Assembly (NCBI GenBank): GCA_025531455.1
Contig: JAMYHL010000023.1
Span: 496,001 to 560,000, forward strand
From: Apiotrichum sp. Y4204
Taxonomy: Eukaryota > Basidiomycota > Tremellomycetes > Trichosporonales > Trichosporonaceae
Length of the DNA stretch: 64,000 nt
Reading direction: 5' to 3'
Made by a program: the position numbers and the translations under genes
Part shown: one piece after another, positions 1 through 10,805 of the stretch
Position numbering within the stretch: position 1 is the stretch's first letter
Layout: the number at the start of each line of letters is the position of its first letter
Notes under the pieces: generated by a model
Told to the model about the DNA's origin: nothing
Databases searched by the model: none
The model's input: only the letters and a program-made list of their open reading frames with translations

Positions 1-605
1 CGATCCTTGTCCTCGATCGGCGCGTGGTACTCGTTTGACGGCAATGGTGGCGCAGGCGGCGGTGGTGTCGGGAACACAAACGCCTTCTTCCCTGATGGTC
101 GCAGTCGCGGTCGACTGTGTCCCGGGACTGTGGGGTGCGAGAAGATGCGCGGCAGCAGGTGGTTCAAGTGGTGGTAGCGCGTCTGCATGAGCGAGTACTG
201 CAGAATGAGACTGATGTCAGCGCGACACAGCGCAAAGACCTACCTCTCGGCAAGACCCAGAAGCGGCTGTTTCCCCGGAACGGCCTCCGGCTCGTGGAGC
301 TCCATCACTCCATCGGTCTCGTCACCTGCTTCGGCGTCCTCCACCTCCTCAACGCCCTCTTCAGCCTCAGCGTCCTCCTCCTCTTCTTCCTCCACTTCCT
401 CCTCCTCTTCCTCCTCAGCCACCTCCTCTACCTCAACCTGGTCGACATCCATAGCCGTGCCCGCCGCCTCACCCGCAAGCGCCATGAGCTGCGCATCGCT
501 GAGCTCAAACCCCGCGGCATCAACGACCTGCGGGCGCGCCAGCGTGGGGAGCTCGACATGCGTCAGCTGCGGCGCGGAAAAGCGGCCGGATCCGCGCGTC
601 GCCAT
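1..605 (-). CDS. Acidic-tract protein of unknown function (5' part only)
   Basis: I do not recognise this gene. The ATG at 603-605 opens a frame beginning MATRGSGRFS, with a stretch of roughly 50 residues made almost only of Glu, Asp, Ala and Val around residues 50-100. The frame closes at 240, but a GTAGGT donor at 243 and a CATCAG acceptor ending at 211 give a 33-nt intron in phase. Reading then continues through a His/Tyr-rich segment (QTRYHHLNHLLPR) and a Pro-rich one (FPTPPPPAPP) to the window edge, so the C-terminus is missing. A long acidic run with little other order is common in nuclear and chromatin-associated proteins, but that is only a hint. The alternative 46-nt intron ending at CTGCAG runs into a stop. 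Confidence 0.6.
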
Positions 606-1082
606 CGTGGGTTCGCCGTTGCGTGTGCGCTGTGCGTTGGTCGGCGGTGGAATGCGCGGCGCGTCGGAGAATGCAAGTGTGGTGTTGTCAAGTGTTGGAA
701 TGAGACTGTTTCGTGGTGGTAATGTTGGGTTGTCAGCGGTGGAGGTAGCGCGGGATCAAAATCAAACGGTGGCACTGCTGCACTCTGGCACTGGTGCACC
801 GCCAGACTGCCGAACTGCTCGCCGTACTGCCCACAAGGGCAGCGCACTGGGCGCTGATAATGACGGTGCCCATGGCGAGCGCTGCGGTCGAGAACATTAT
901 GAGCGACAGCGAGGACATGCATATTGACCTGCTGGGGCATGCATATCGGAGGGCTTGTATATCTTAACTGAGCGCATGTACATAAAACAGATGTGGACCG
1001 TTGTAAACGGTGCACGTGTATACAGCTCACTCTATTCTCTCGCCGGACTTGTTTCGGTATTTGTACAACACTTTCAAAAACA
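606..1082. other. Intergenic region
   Basis: Non-coding stretch between the 3' end of the 174-residue orphan and the start of the acidic-tract gene. It should contain the promoter of the latter. I see no RNA gene or strong repeat. Confidence 0.5.
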
Positions 1083-1607
1083 TCACTTTTCTGGTTCGTA
1101 ACCGTAACCCCCCGCTCGACCAGTCTTTCCCCCCACGATATTCGAGGCCCACACGATATCCGTAGCCGCGAATATAGTGAATAGGCCGGGTTTCTTATCC
1201 TTCTTCTCCTCTTTTGCGGGGGCGCCGCGGCTAATCTCCACACAGCGGGGACACATGCGGCGGGGGCCCTCGCCGCTCGCGACGTGTGCGGCGTGGTAGG
1301 CGAGGATGCTCGCGCGGTTCGGCTCGCCGCCTGCGGCGGCGGCACATTCGTCCGCTATTGAGGCCGGGTAGCCAAGCGACTGGAGGCGTTGAGACGTGGA
1401 TGTTGGCCGGTGCGGGAGGAGGGAGCGCGACAGGAAGGGTTCGGCGGGGAGTTCTATTGGGAGAAGGGTGGGTTTCGTCGCGGTGAGCGTTTCCGCGCTT
1501 GACGAGGCGATGGAGATGGCTGGAGCGAGTGTGGAGCCTGAGATGGACGCGGTGTCGGCGTCGAACGATGTGTCGACCGTGCGGTCGGGTGTCGTTGTGG
1601 TGGTCAT
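1083..1607 (-). CDS. Small orphan protein, 174 aa
   Basis: Single-exon frame from the ATG at 1605-1607 to TGA at 1083-1085. The first 60 residues are Thr/Ser/Ala-rich and probably disordered. The middle holds a helical stretch around QRLQSLGYPASIADECAAAA that loosely recalls a UBA-like three-helix fold. A CPRC pair follows near residue 120, then a lysine-rich patch and a glycine-rich tail ending GGYGYEPEK. I cannot assign a family or function. The codon use and clean start after a Thr run make it likely real, but it could be a short lineage-specific gene. Confidence 0.5.
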   Translation of the reverse strand: MTTTTTPDRTVDTSFDADTASISGSTLAPAISIASSSAETLTATKPTLLPIELPAEPFLSRSLLPHRPTSTSQRLQSLGYPASIADECAAAAGGEPNRASILAYHAAHVASGEGPRRMCPRCVEISRGAPAKEEKKDKKPGLFTIFAATDIVWASNIVGGKTGRAGGYGYEPEK

Positions 1608-2142
1608 GGCTGACAGTAGTTGCTGAGGCTGTTTGTTAATATGAAGGACGGGAGTGAGCGAATGTGGAGCGTACTTTATACCTGTCTACCCCATCACATG
1701 TCGCCTCCTGATCGATTGCCACTGACGGGAGAGTACGATAATGATAAGTGAACCAGTTGCGCCAGCGCACTGGTCCAAGAAAATGCCAGGCACCGCCTTT
1801 GGCTTGGCATCGTGGTAAAACAATCAAGGATGTCATTGATCTGTTACAGCCTGTTCGCTCCACGACGATCACAACTCCCCGGAGTAGTACGACGTTTCTT
1901 GGGTCACATGAAGTCCTAGCGTCGCATCTCTATCATCTGTCTACCGACTATACAGCGGGTACGGTCACGGAGTTGTTGGCGTGAAATGGGGAAAAAGTGG
2001 GGGTATGACTGAATCAAGTGTCCAACAGTACTGAAGTCTGATCTCTACAGATGATCGCCTATCCGCGGCTCCAGGGCCGGTGGGGCCAGCTCACTCTGGC
2101 GTTCTCATAATCTAACAAGTCCGAATCTAGCCCCGAAACGCT
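1608..2142. other. Intergenic region
   Basis: About 0.5 kb between the end of the RTA1-like gene and the start of the small orphan gene, both on the minus strand. It must hold the orphan's promoter and the RTA1-like terminator. No other feature seen. Confidence 0.5.
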
Positions 2143-4032
2143 TCACGCGCTTGGCTCGCGCACACTCGCCTCGCTGGAGTACATGTTCTTTCCGCCGGCG
2201 TTGAGGTCTGTCATGGTGGTGTAGCTCGGGTTCTCGCCGTATTGCTCCTGGTGGTCCACCTCACTGCGGGGCACGCGCCTCTCGGGAGTGAGGATTGCCG
2301 GCGGCCAGAAGACAGTGTACACCATGATACCGAGGAAGAGCGGAAGGGTGTCGAGTCCTGTTTGAGTGTTAATAGCTTGAACCCACAAATAAGCAGCCGT
2401 CAACCTACCAGCAACAAAGCCCTCGTGCGTTGCGAGGTATCCGACATATCCTTGTGAAAGCTCGATTGTGCGGAAGACGGAACGGATGAGGAAGCAGATA
2501 CACGTCCAGCCGAGGGCAAAGTACAGTTTCTTCCAGCCGGGGTGGTTCCAGACGAGGGCGTCTTTGCGTCTGCGGGTCAGCAGGGGAAGGGAAGGGGGGG
2601 AGAACGCAGATCAAAAAAACAGAGAAGGTTGCGGGAACTGTGGATTGCCAGACCATGACTGGCGGACCAGCTATCCTCCAATTTTCAGATTGCCTGTCCG
2701 TAACCACTCACACGCGATACAGGAATGTAATCCACAGGCAAGTGAACAAGAAAAAGGAGGCAAGCTGGAGCGCCAGACCGATAAGGAAGATGCGGCTTCC
2801 AACATCGTGCAAGCTGTCAGAGGCGCTCATGCCGCCGCCAGACGCCTGAATCAAGAAGGTGATGACTGAGGTGAGCGTAGGCATGACTGAGGACTCACTG
2901 TCGCTAATGACAAAAATCCACGAGACGCGGGACGGGCGGATGAAGAGATAGCGATCCGCATTGAGGTGCTCGACGATGCGGCCGAGGAGAATGTAGTCGG
3001 CAGCAAGGAACGCACACGGGCTAAGTACAACAAACATATACATCGCTTGGGAGTGAGTGTGTGGGAGACGCGTAACACCTACCAATGTAACCTCCCGTAG
3101 AGTGGACATTTGTGCGGAACCATAGGCGGAGCGCAATGCCGATGCCTTCGCAGAAGGTGCCGATGACAAGGACGAGGAAGTAGAGAGGCTTATGGCGAAG
3201 TTGGTCTGAGGTCAGCGCATGTGGGAGGGGGCATTAGGCGGTGGGCGATGGAGTTGGTATGATCGAGGGACACAACGCTCTTAGGGTCCCAATCTTAGGC
3301 CGAGCAGCGACGATCCATGTGCAGAGGACCAGAGATTAAAGGATGCGCCAGATGCGCAGATCATATAGATCACATCGACCGCTGATCTGCTGATCTGCTG
3401 ATCGACGGATCTTGCGGCGCCCTATCCCGTTCCTGGACGCTACTGCCATATCCACACAAAAGTTCAGATTTCGCCACTAGAAACTCACGATACAAGAAAA
3501 TGAGCGCGGCCGAAAAGTAGAGCGCACACGCCGTCGCGTTGATTGGAATGCTGGGGATGTACCGGAGCGGGTTACACCTGGCATGAGTCAGTCTGGTATT
3601 CGGAAGAGAGATATGTGGCGTATGGAGTGCGACATTCTCGGGAGGGTCATGGCGCCAAAGTGCCCGTGTACCTCTTTGCCCGTCTTCATGCACGTGTTGT
3701 TCAACGATGAAAAGATTGAGATGGCCCGAGCGCACTTTTCTCCCCGGCACCAGCCACCACGCCTTGTGATCCCCGGACGTCGGTGGCTGCGACTGAGGCC
3801 GGACTTTGCGTGGACTGCTGATCGCGAGATGGCAGCCATCCCGCACGCCAGTTGACATCCCATAACCCAGCTCTGCCCACCACCGCTTGCGGTCCACTCA
3901 CAGATCCTCCTTTGGGTCGATCGTGTTCTGGTCCATGTTACAGTACGGGTTCGTGCTCTTCCCAGCATAAACCGGCAGCGCGGCGAGCGCGAGGGCGAGC
4001 GCGAGGAGTGCTGGTGGAGGCCGGGAGCGCAT
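2143..4032 (-). CDS. RTA1-like seven-helix membrane protein
   Basis: Seven exons: 4032-3902, 3577-3489, 3205-3083, 3045-2899, 2865-2712, 2569-2409 and 2357-2143, all in phase, giving 339 aa. The N-terminus is a signal peptide (MRSRPPPALLALALALAALP), followed by hydrophobic segments with RTA1 landmarks: Y-x-P-S near the first helix, FCEGIGIALR, ILLGRIV, and the signature QASGGGMSAS. The family covers fungal plasma-membrane proteins linked to resistance to membrane-active compounds (Rta1, Rsb1 sphingoid-base export); the mechanism is not settled. The C-terminal tail (PRSEVDHQEQYGENPSY) is hydrophilic, probably cytosolic. The 283-nt intron 3206-3488 is far longer than the other introns and contains a small tandem repeat; introns of 33 and 37 nt also occur. 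Family assignment is secure, substrate unknown. Confidence 0.88.
3381..3404. repeat. 8-bp tandem repeat, 3 copies
   Basis: Three back-to-back copies of GCTGATCT/G inside the long third-exon-proximal intron of the RTA1-like gene. Confidence 0.6.
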
Positions 4033-4913
4033 GTTGAGGGGATTTATCTAATGAATGTCGGACTGGAGTCAGACAAAGTACCACATCACCACCGCACACG
4101 ACGACCACCGCTGTCACTCGACTCGCTCTCCCTCTCGTTCTTAACTCACTGGCTCAGGCCGGGCAATGACTGGGGAAACGTCTTCCAACATTCCATGTCC
4201 CCAGCTTTATAGCGAAGTGCATGCACCATGTGTGCCCGACTAAAGTGCCCGTTCCGGTCGGCCACCTGTCTCGTTTGGAGCCCGATGGTGGGTTTATTCT
4301 GCCCGTCGTCCCCAGTCATTCAGGTTCAATGGACAAAGTGGCCGTCGGGCCGGGGTTTCCGTGTGGATCTTCGGGATTCCCGAGATGACCGAGATGCAGC
4401 TGCGCAGGAACAACCGACGTTATCTCTTGGCCTCTCTCGGATATCTATGAATGTTGAACTAAGTGAATTTAGATCCTCTGCACAGCATACACAGCATGCC
4501 TGCGATGGCGTGTCGTTTGTGGCTTGCTGTATTTTGTTGCTTATCATGGCGAGAGTGAGATCGGGTTTGGCGTCATCAGTCGGACCGGAAAGACCGAACA
4601 AGCCCCTCCCCAGCCCTGCAAGTTTTCGGCTCAAGTGATCGCTCTGAAAGGTATGTCCGATTGCAACAGCGTTTCTGCTGGACTTCAAGCTTATTATGTG
4701 GTCTGCGGGGCATCAAGCTTATAGCGGACTACGGGGCTCTCAAAACCCCAAAACATCGTCAATTACCCATCGCATTCCATCATTGCTTCTTTACACTGCG
4801 TTGTACGTTTTCACAAGTGCATACACAATCACACGGTAGAGCTACGGGACGAACTGGTTCGATGAGACATGGACGCGTGGTCCAGGTATGATATTTGAGG
4901 CACCATGTGGCGC
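4033..4913. other. Intergenic region
   Basis: About 0.9 kb between the 3' end of the eIF5 gene and the start of the RTA1-like gene. It must contain the RTA1-like promoter. No coding potential beyond short random frames; no RNA gene seen. Confidence 0.5.
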
Positions 4914-6142
4914 CTACTCCTCGTCGCTCGACTCGTCGTCGGCCTCCTCGAGCCACTTGAGGAAAGCATCGGCCGACTTGCGGACCTTCTTCGAGGTTTC
5001 TTTGTCGACGTACTTCTTCGAGACGTGGGTGCCCCAGTTCTGGCACACCTCCTCCTCAAGAATGTCCTCCTGGTAAAGGGCCATAAGAGCCTTCGCAGTA
5101 GTGCCGTTCGAGCAGAGGGTGTCGACGTCCTCAGAGAGACCGATGAGACGCTCAATACCGCCAAGCAGCGCCTTCTGGTGCTTCTCGCCAGTGACAAGCT
5201 AGATTGTCAGAACATTTTTGGCTTCAAAGTTTCAATACTCACAGCTGAGAGGAGCTGAGCACGCTTTTCGATCTGCTTGTCGATACCCTCGGTGGTGAAG
5301 AGCTTCTCGCCAATGGGAACGAGGGCCTTGTACTTGCCCACAATCTCCAGCTCCTTGATCTTGGCAATAATGTCGGTGTCCGAGGCATCGCGGTTCTCCT
5401 CGAGCCAGGCGCCGAGCTGGCTGTATGGCGAGTTGGCGTCCTCCTCGTCATCGTCGACCTCAAGGTCCTTGACCTTGCCGACAACAGCGTCAACGTCGCC
5501 GTTGGCCGAGCCGTTGGGGGAAGACGAGCCGTTCACGTCGTAGACGACGGGGCCACCAACGTTGGCCTCAGCGGTCATGCCCTTCTTGCCCTTCTTGTCC
5601 TTCTTGGGAGGGTTCTTGAGAATGAAGGTGGTGAGCCTGTGGCGCATGTCGATGCCGGTGTGGGCACCGCATGCCTTGCAGTCGCGGTGAATGTCCTCGT
5701 TCCTGCCGCGGCCTGTGATGACAAGCTCGGTCTCGGGGTTCTTGCACGAGGCGCAGAGGACAAACTTGTCGATGAATGTGTCGAGGAGCTCGCGAAGGCG
5801 GTCGGCCTGGTGCTCGCCATTGACAATGTAGCGGTCGTTGGCCATGGTGGTCTGAGCACCGAGCTCCGTACCAAAGAACTTGGTAGGGTCTGCGGTCAGT
5901 TTAGTGGCAAAATAATGGCCACCTCAGGCTACTCACAGCTGGGAGGGCGGTTCAGGGCGCGAGCAACGTCCTCCATGTTGGGAACGACAGTCTTGATACC
6001 GTTACCACGGCCCTCGACCTTGGTCGTAAGAACGGGCATCTTGTAGCGCTGACGTTAGACTAAACAGGTGTAATATCCCGAGCGGTCCACTTACGTAGAA
6101 CTTGTCGTCGACGTCGCGGCGGATGTTAACGAGAGCAGACAT
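4914..6142 (-). CDS. TIF5: Translation initiation factor eIF5
   Basis: Four exons: 6142-6095, 6048-5937, 5889-5243 and 5198-4914 (introns 46, 47 and 44 nt), 363 aa. eIF5 is the GTPase-activating protein for eIF2 in the 43S/48S pre-initiation complex and acts in the cytosol. The N-terminus reads [16 protein letters not shown], with the arginine of FYRYKM corresponding to the known catalytic Arg15 of yeast eIF5. The C2C2 zinc finger is visible ([10 protein letters not shown], then CKACGAHTG), followed by a Lys-rich linker. The C-terminal W2/HEAT region ends in the usual acidic-aromatic box ([16 protein letters not shown]), which binds eIF2-beta and eIF3c. It is shorter than the yeast (405 aa) and human (431 aa) proteins, mainly in the linker. 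Very secure. Confidence 0.96.
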
Positions 6143-7735
6143 GTTGGGCAATTAGGTCTGCAATGTCAGCGACTGTTCGTGCATTGACATGGCAATTGTG
6201 TAGGCACGTCGCAACGCGTTTGAGGCTCCATGCTCCATACGTGCATGCATGCATAGCACGTGTTGAAGAATGCAGCAGTCAACAACGGAAACACGATGGA
6301 ATACGCGCGCAACGTTGTGTTCTGGTTCCCGCCACGCGTGTGCAATTGCGGTGGTACTCTGCAACTCACAATCAACGAGAATGGACTATGAAGCGGGAGT
6401 GGAGGATGTTGAGGGTGGTCGAATAGTCTCGATGCTGCATGAACTGTTGTGCCTAGGGTGTCAGTGGGTGCTTTCTGTGAGTGCAGCATGCACGATGGGA
6501 TCCAAGTTGTCCAAGATCTGAGAAGTGCGGAACGGTGGAGGATCGAGGTGCGGAATCCACGACAATGACGGTGCGAGAGTTGTGGGCAGGGTGGACTGAA
6601 AAAAGTGCAACCACCATTGTCTTTGGTTGGGTGGCCAGGGAACGCTATGCGATACAATGTGGTTTGGACCACCACTGCGATGGACACGCATCATCGACCT
6701 GTGAGCATTACACGACACGCTGGAATGCAGAGCGTGCAGGAGCTCGTCCCTCTTTTCCCGAACGCTCCAACGCAGCGCCCCGTCACACAACTGCGCCCCT
6801 TCCTTTCTGCTTGCCACCCTCACAATCCATTGTTCTTGGTCATCCCACGCAAACCTAGTACTCACTGCTTGGAAGCGCACGAATGCCGGTACAAGGGGAA
6901 GGAGCACGGTCGGGTGGGCGATGGGTGTTCGAGGCGCGGAAACGGCGGGGTAGCGCGTGGGACGGGATCGTTGCTGACAGAGCCGTAAGCTCGAAGGGGA
7001 CTGAGGCGAACGAGGGGGTTTGCTAGTTGCTGGATAAAGGGGGTTTATGACTAGCTGGTGCTGGTCTGCGGCGCGAGCTGAAATTAAGAGGAGATCGGCG
7101 TGGTGGGTGATGGGGAGACGCTGCAAGAGAGCGGGTGGGAGCGTGGTGGAGTTGGAATGGGAGTGATCAAGTGTTGATGAGAGATGAGAGATGGGAAGAG
7201 ACAAAGTGTGGATGAATAAATTGTAGAGTATCGCCGCTGGACAGCCTGGCCACCGCGCGCTAGCGCAGTCAAAGCCCATTCCCTGTCACGCAGGGCGGTG
7301 GCGGCCGGAATAAAGAAGTGCCCCCGTGGGAAAGTTGCTCTCACCCAAGATTTGAGGGCTGTGTGCGGCCATATGTCGGCTGTAGGAACCGCCGTGCCTG
7401 GGACATGTGCACATGTGTACTCGAATCGTTTCCTGAAACTTCGAGATCGCAAGAACAGGAACATTGCCGCTGCGCAGACCAGTGTTCATCATCTGCATAG
7501 TTTGGATGCAAGCGGAAATGAGAGAAATGTGGGTTCTACTGTAGGGTACAAGGAAGGAGCAGATGGGCATTCATTGTCCCGTTTTCTCTCAATGAACAAG
7601 ATGGAGAGTCAACATACACATGCTAAGGGTCAAACGCCTCGGCCTGCGAGATTGATGAGGGAGAGTGGCTTCTAGGGTTACAGTGGTATGGGTCCGGGAG
7701 GGAATGGAATGCAGGGTGAACAGGACGCGGAGAGC
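6143..7735. other. Intergenic region upstream of eIF5
   Basis: 1.6 kb between the channel gene's stop and the eIF5 start. It holds the eIF5 promoter. A 272-codon minus frame (6461-7279) has low-complexity Ser/Pro/His composition and no domain, so I treat it as non-coding. Around 6245 there is a short alternating GCATGCATGCAT tract. Confidence 0.5.
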
Positions 7736-10207
7736 TTAGATTCTGTTGCCAGAAGCGCTGCCCGAGGCATCGCCGGGAGGGGACTCGCGTTCGGGGGAGG
7801 GTCCGCTCGCGGCCTGTGGCTCGTTCTGAGCCAGAGGGCTGGGTTGGAAGAAGTTAGATCCAGACACGGCCGCCGACGCAGCAGCAGGGAAATAACCCTG
7901 GTTAGACTGCACCTGGACACCTTGAGCGCCGGGGTGGTGTTGCAAGCGCGGCAGTGGTGTCGGCAGGGGTGTAATGTCAAGGGCTGGATTCCGAACTGCA
8001 CGCGAAGCGGTATCAAAGAGATCGGTGGTCGAGTCATGGCGAGAGTGGAGTCCAGACATGGCGACGTCGAACGTGGGAGGAGGTTCCTGGCGGTTACGCT
8101 CCCTTTCCGCGTCGGCAGCCGCAACATCGGCCCACGGAACTTCTGTGTAGCGGGTGGGGTCGGCGGGAGGCGGGTCGGGGTTGCCAGCACCTCCAGGTCC
8201 CCAGATCTGGAGTTCAAGGAGGACCATCTTAAGCTGACAGACCCACTTGTTACGCCGCTGAACCTTGAGGGCACCAAGCTGCCAGTTGGACTTGTACTTG
8301 ATGTCGGCCTTAAGAATCATCGAGGCCTGGTTCGGCATGTCCGCAACTGTGACGTCGAAAGCAGGAAGGAAATCGCGGGCATTGTCCTTGCAGAAACGGA
8401 GCATCTTCTCACGAAGAGCCTGGAGCTGCTCGAATGTCGTGTCGAAGGCGACGTCAAAGGTGAAGGTTTCGGAAGTGGGACCGGAACGACGAACATTCTC
8501 AATGACCTTGGTGGAAAGAATGTTGTGGCCGATCCAGACGTACTTTCCATCGATGCGCTTGAACGCAGTGGAGAGCAATTCGACCTTTGCCACGGTGTAA
8601 GAGTTGTTGTCGATATCAACCCGGTCTCCAACATCGTAAGGGTGCTTGACAAAGACGAAGATGCACGCCAGAAGGATCTCCTGGGTGGTGGTACCAATCA
8701 TCCACGAGATGGACAGAATGAAGGTCGAAGCGGACGAGATCCAACCGGAGAGCTTCTGGTCGGCAGCGCCAGTCATGGTGATAAGGATAAGGATGTCGAT
8801 TATGAGAACGAGCATGATGAGAATCTCGTCAAGGCGCATGACGGCACCGTCGAGGTCACGGATCGAAGCCTCGAGCGCCATGCGCTCACGGTGGAGCTCC
8901 ATAAGAGCAGCGTCCATCTCGTCGCGGGTGGCGTCGCCGTTTCCATCACGGTCAAAGATGTTGAATGCTATCTCCGACTTCTCCTCGTCATAGTTGAAGC
9001 ACGGCTTGATATCGTCTATCGTCACGCAGTCGGCGCCAGGGGCACGGAACGAATAGTAAAGGCGACGAGCCAGAGCCTTGGACTTGTTGGCCGAGGTGAT
9101 CGCAGCCCTAACCTTGTTGGCGGGCGAGTTGGTCTGGAGAACACTCGAGCCGGCCATCTCCGAAGCGACGTTGCCGAGGGCGGTAGTGGTGCTTTGAGCG
9201 GCCGACTTCAAACCGCGGAGCGCTTTGCGAATCACCATCTTAGGCATTTGGCTGCTCTTGGTGCGAACTGATGAGGCGTCATCACCAATTTCTGTTCCAG
9301 GAATGTGCTTGGAGCGAACATAAAGCGCCGTGAGTATGTTGATCGACTGCTTCTGCTCGGCCAGCCGGTCGGCGTAGGCATCGCGATGGAAAGCAAACGC
9401 GATCATTTGGATTATCAGCTTCTCAGCGAGGAGCACCGCCATGCAGAAGATGAAACCAAGCAGAAGCTTCCTGATCATGTCGAGAGACGATCGGGAAGGA
9501 GATGCCGTGTACCTGTCGGTCTGGTTGTTGTACACGAGCGGAGTGAAGCTGACGTTCATGACCACAGCCCAGATGAGGAACTTGGCGTACTTGCCGAGGT
9601 TATTGATGACGGGAATGTACGCCTTCAAGGAGGGGACGACGGACGCGATTGTCTGGCGGAAGATCGTGGGGAACATCATAAAGAAAGCCTTGGACGCCCA
9701 GAGACTGACCCATGTGACGCTGAGCCAGATGGACCACCAGCGAAGACTAACACCCCAAACAGCGATCTTGCGTTCAGGATCGCCAGCGGTGATGGCAAAG
9801 TCGACAATGCCCGGAACCCACAGCAGAATGACGACGGGGATAATGAACAGCATCCAGCGAACGGCGATGCCCCGGTCCACGAGCCACAGGTAAAAGCGGC
9901 TAAAGGCATTGGTACCGGCATCACCTTCCGCAAAACGCATTTTTGTGTCTTTGGCCGCCGCGGGGCTGTAGGCCTCGGCTTCGGCGAAAGCGTCAAACGA
10001 GTGACCACGCGAAGCCGACTTCTGGTGGCTGCGCTTTTCATCCATGGTGTTCACAGTCGAGTGCGAGTGGGTCGGCAAGATGGTTGGGCGGGGCGCAAAG
10101 TGAACGGGTGTCGATCGGCCAGACTGGGCTTCGGGTGTGTCGTTCAGCGGCAGAGAGTGAAAGCTGGCGCCGTGCGGGCCATGAGGACCCGCAGGAGGGT
10201 AGGCCAT
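7736..10207 (-). CDS. EF-hand MscS-type mechanosensitive ion channel
   Basis: One uninterrupted exon, 823 aa, starting at the ATG at 10205-10207 (MAYPPAGPHG); there is no ATG further upstream in the frame before a gap in coding character. Hydrophobic helices lie near residues 115-135, 155-180, 208-227 and 247-270. A canonical EF-hand loop follows (DRDGNGDATRDE, about 419-430), then two more helices near 462-480 and 491-520, and the conserved MscS pore/beta domain (HPYDVGDRVDIDNNSY) to about 670. This order matches the fungal Msy1/Msy2 channels, which sit in the ER membrane and handle calcium during hypo-osmotic shock. The C-terminal 150 residues and the N-terminal 100 are disordered. Family assignment is firm; membrane location is taken from the family. 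Confidence 0.93.
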   Translation of the reverse strand: MAYPPAGPHGPHGASFHSLPLNDTPEAQSGRSTPVHFAPRPTILPTHSHSTVNTMDEKRSHQKSASRGHSFDAFAEAEAYSPAAAKDTKMRFAEGDAGTNAFSRFYLWLVDRGIAVRWMLFIIPVVILLWVPGIVDFAITAGDPERKIAVWGVSLRWWSIWLSVTWVSLWASKAFFMMFPTIFRQTIASVVPSLKAYIPVINNLGKYAKFLIWAVVMNVSFTPLVYNNQTDRYTASPSRSSLDMIRKLLLGFIFCMAVLLAEKLIIQMIAFAFHRDAYADRLAEQKQSINILTALYVRSKHIPGTEIGDDASSVRTKSSQMPKMVIRKALRGLKSAAQSTTTALGNVASEMAGSSVLQTNSPANKVRAAITSANKSKALARRLYYSFRAPGADCVTIDDIKPCFNYDEEKSEIAFNIFDRDGNGDATRDEMDAALMELHRERMALEASIRDLDGAVMRLDEILIMLVLIIDILILITMTGAADQKLSGWISSASTFILSISWMIGTTTQEILLACIFVFVKHPYDVGDRVDIDNNSYTVAKVELLSTAFKRIDGKYVWIGHNILSTKVIENVRRSGPTSETFTFDVAFDTTFEQLQALREKMLRFCKDNARDFLPAFDVTVADMPNQASMILKADIKYKSNWQLGALKVQRRNKWVCQLKMVLLELQIWGPGGAGNPDPPPADPTRYTEVPWADVAAADAERERNRQEPPPTFDVAMSGLHSRHDSTTDLFDTASRAVRNPALDITPLPTPLPRLQHHPGAQGVQVQSNQGYFPAAASAAVSGSNFFQPSPLAQNEPQAASGPSPERESPPGDASGSASGNRI

Positions 10208-10754
10208 GGGCAAATGAGGCGGAAGACGCTGGTGCGAGAGGTCGGCTGGAGTGAGCCACGGAAATATGAGTTTAGAAAATATATGGACACAGGCAATTAT
10301 GCAGAGACCTGTAATGGGCCATGCAGTGGATAGCGTTTCCTCGCCGTATCCATGACGCTATCACTCACCTTCCTCTGAAGAGCGTTGGAGATGAGTGCGC
10401 GAGTTCTCGCGATTCAAAGGTGAAAGAATGAATGTCTCTTCGTCCGAGTTACCGGCGCTTCGCAGTGAGCTGTATGATCTAAAGTGTGTGGGTGCTTGGA
10501 GTGAGGGTTTTGGAGAGTTGGACATGGGGTTTGATAGTGCTATCCAGCTGTGACCTGCACAGGTGGAGGAAGATGAGGACGAGGAATGAAAAGAATAATG
10601 CAAGAGATGAAGAGATGAGAAAAAATGAAGAAGACAGCAGAAATCAGAAGAGGGAAGACGAGATCAGAGTGGTGACGAGGAGCGAAGCGATTAGCAGCTT
10701 TGCAGGTTGCAGGTTTGCCGTGACGAGATAAAACTGAGCACACGGCAATCTGTT

Positions 10755-10805
10755 CCACACCCTCGGGCACCCTCGTCCCTCGTACACCCTCGTCCCTTGT
10801 CCCTC
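10755..10805. repeat. Degenerate ACCCTCGTCCCT repeat
   Basis: Repeated CCCTCG / CCCTCGTCCC(T) units in direct orientation, imperfect, within the gene-poor region upstream of the channel gene. Confidence 0.5.

Noticed and set aside
6461..7279. 272-codon minus ORF upstream of eIF5
   Set aside because: Low-complexity Ser/Pro/His composition, no motif, lies in the promoter region.
7688..9271. 527-codon plus-strand ORF
   Set aside because: Antisense shadow of the MscS channel gene; no domain of its own.
10208..10213. Upstream TTG start for the channel gene
   Set aside because: The ATG at 10205-10207 is two codons later and is the normal eukaryotic choice.
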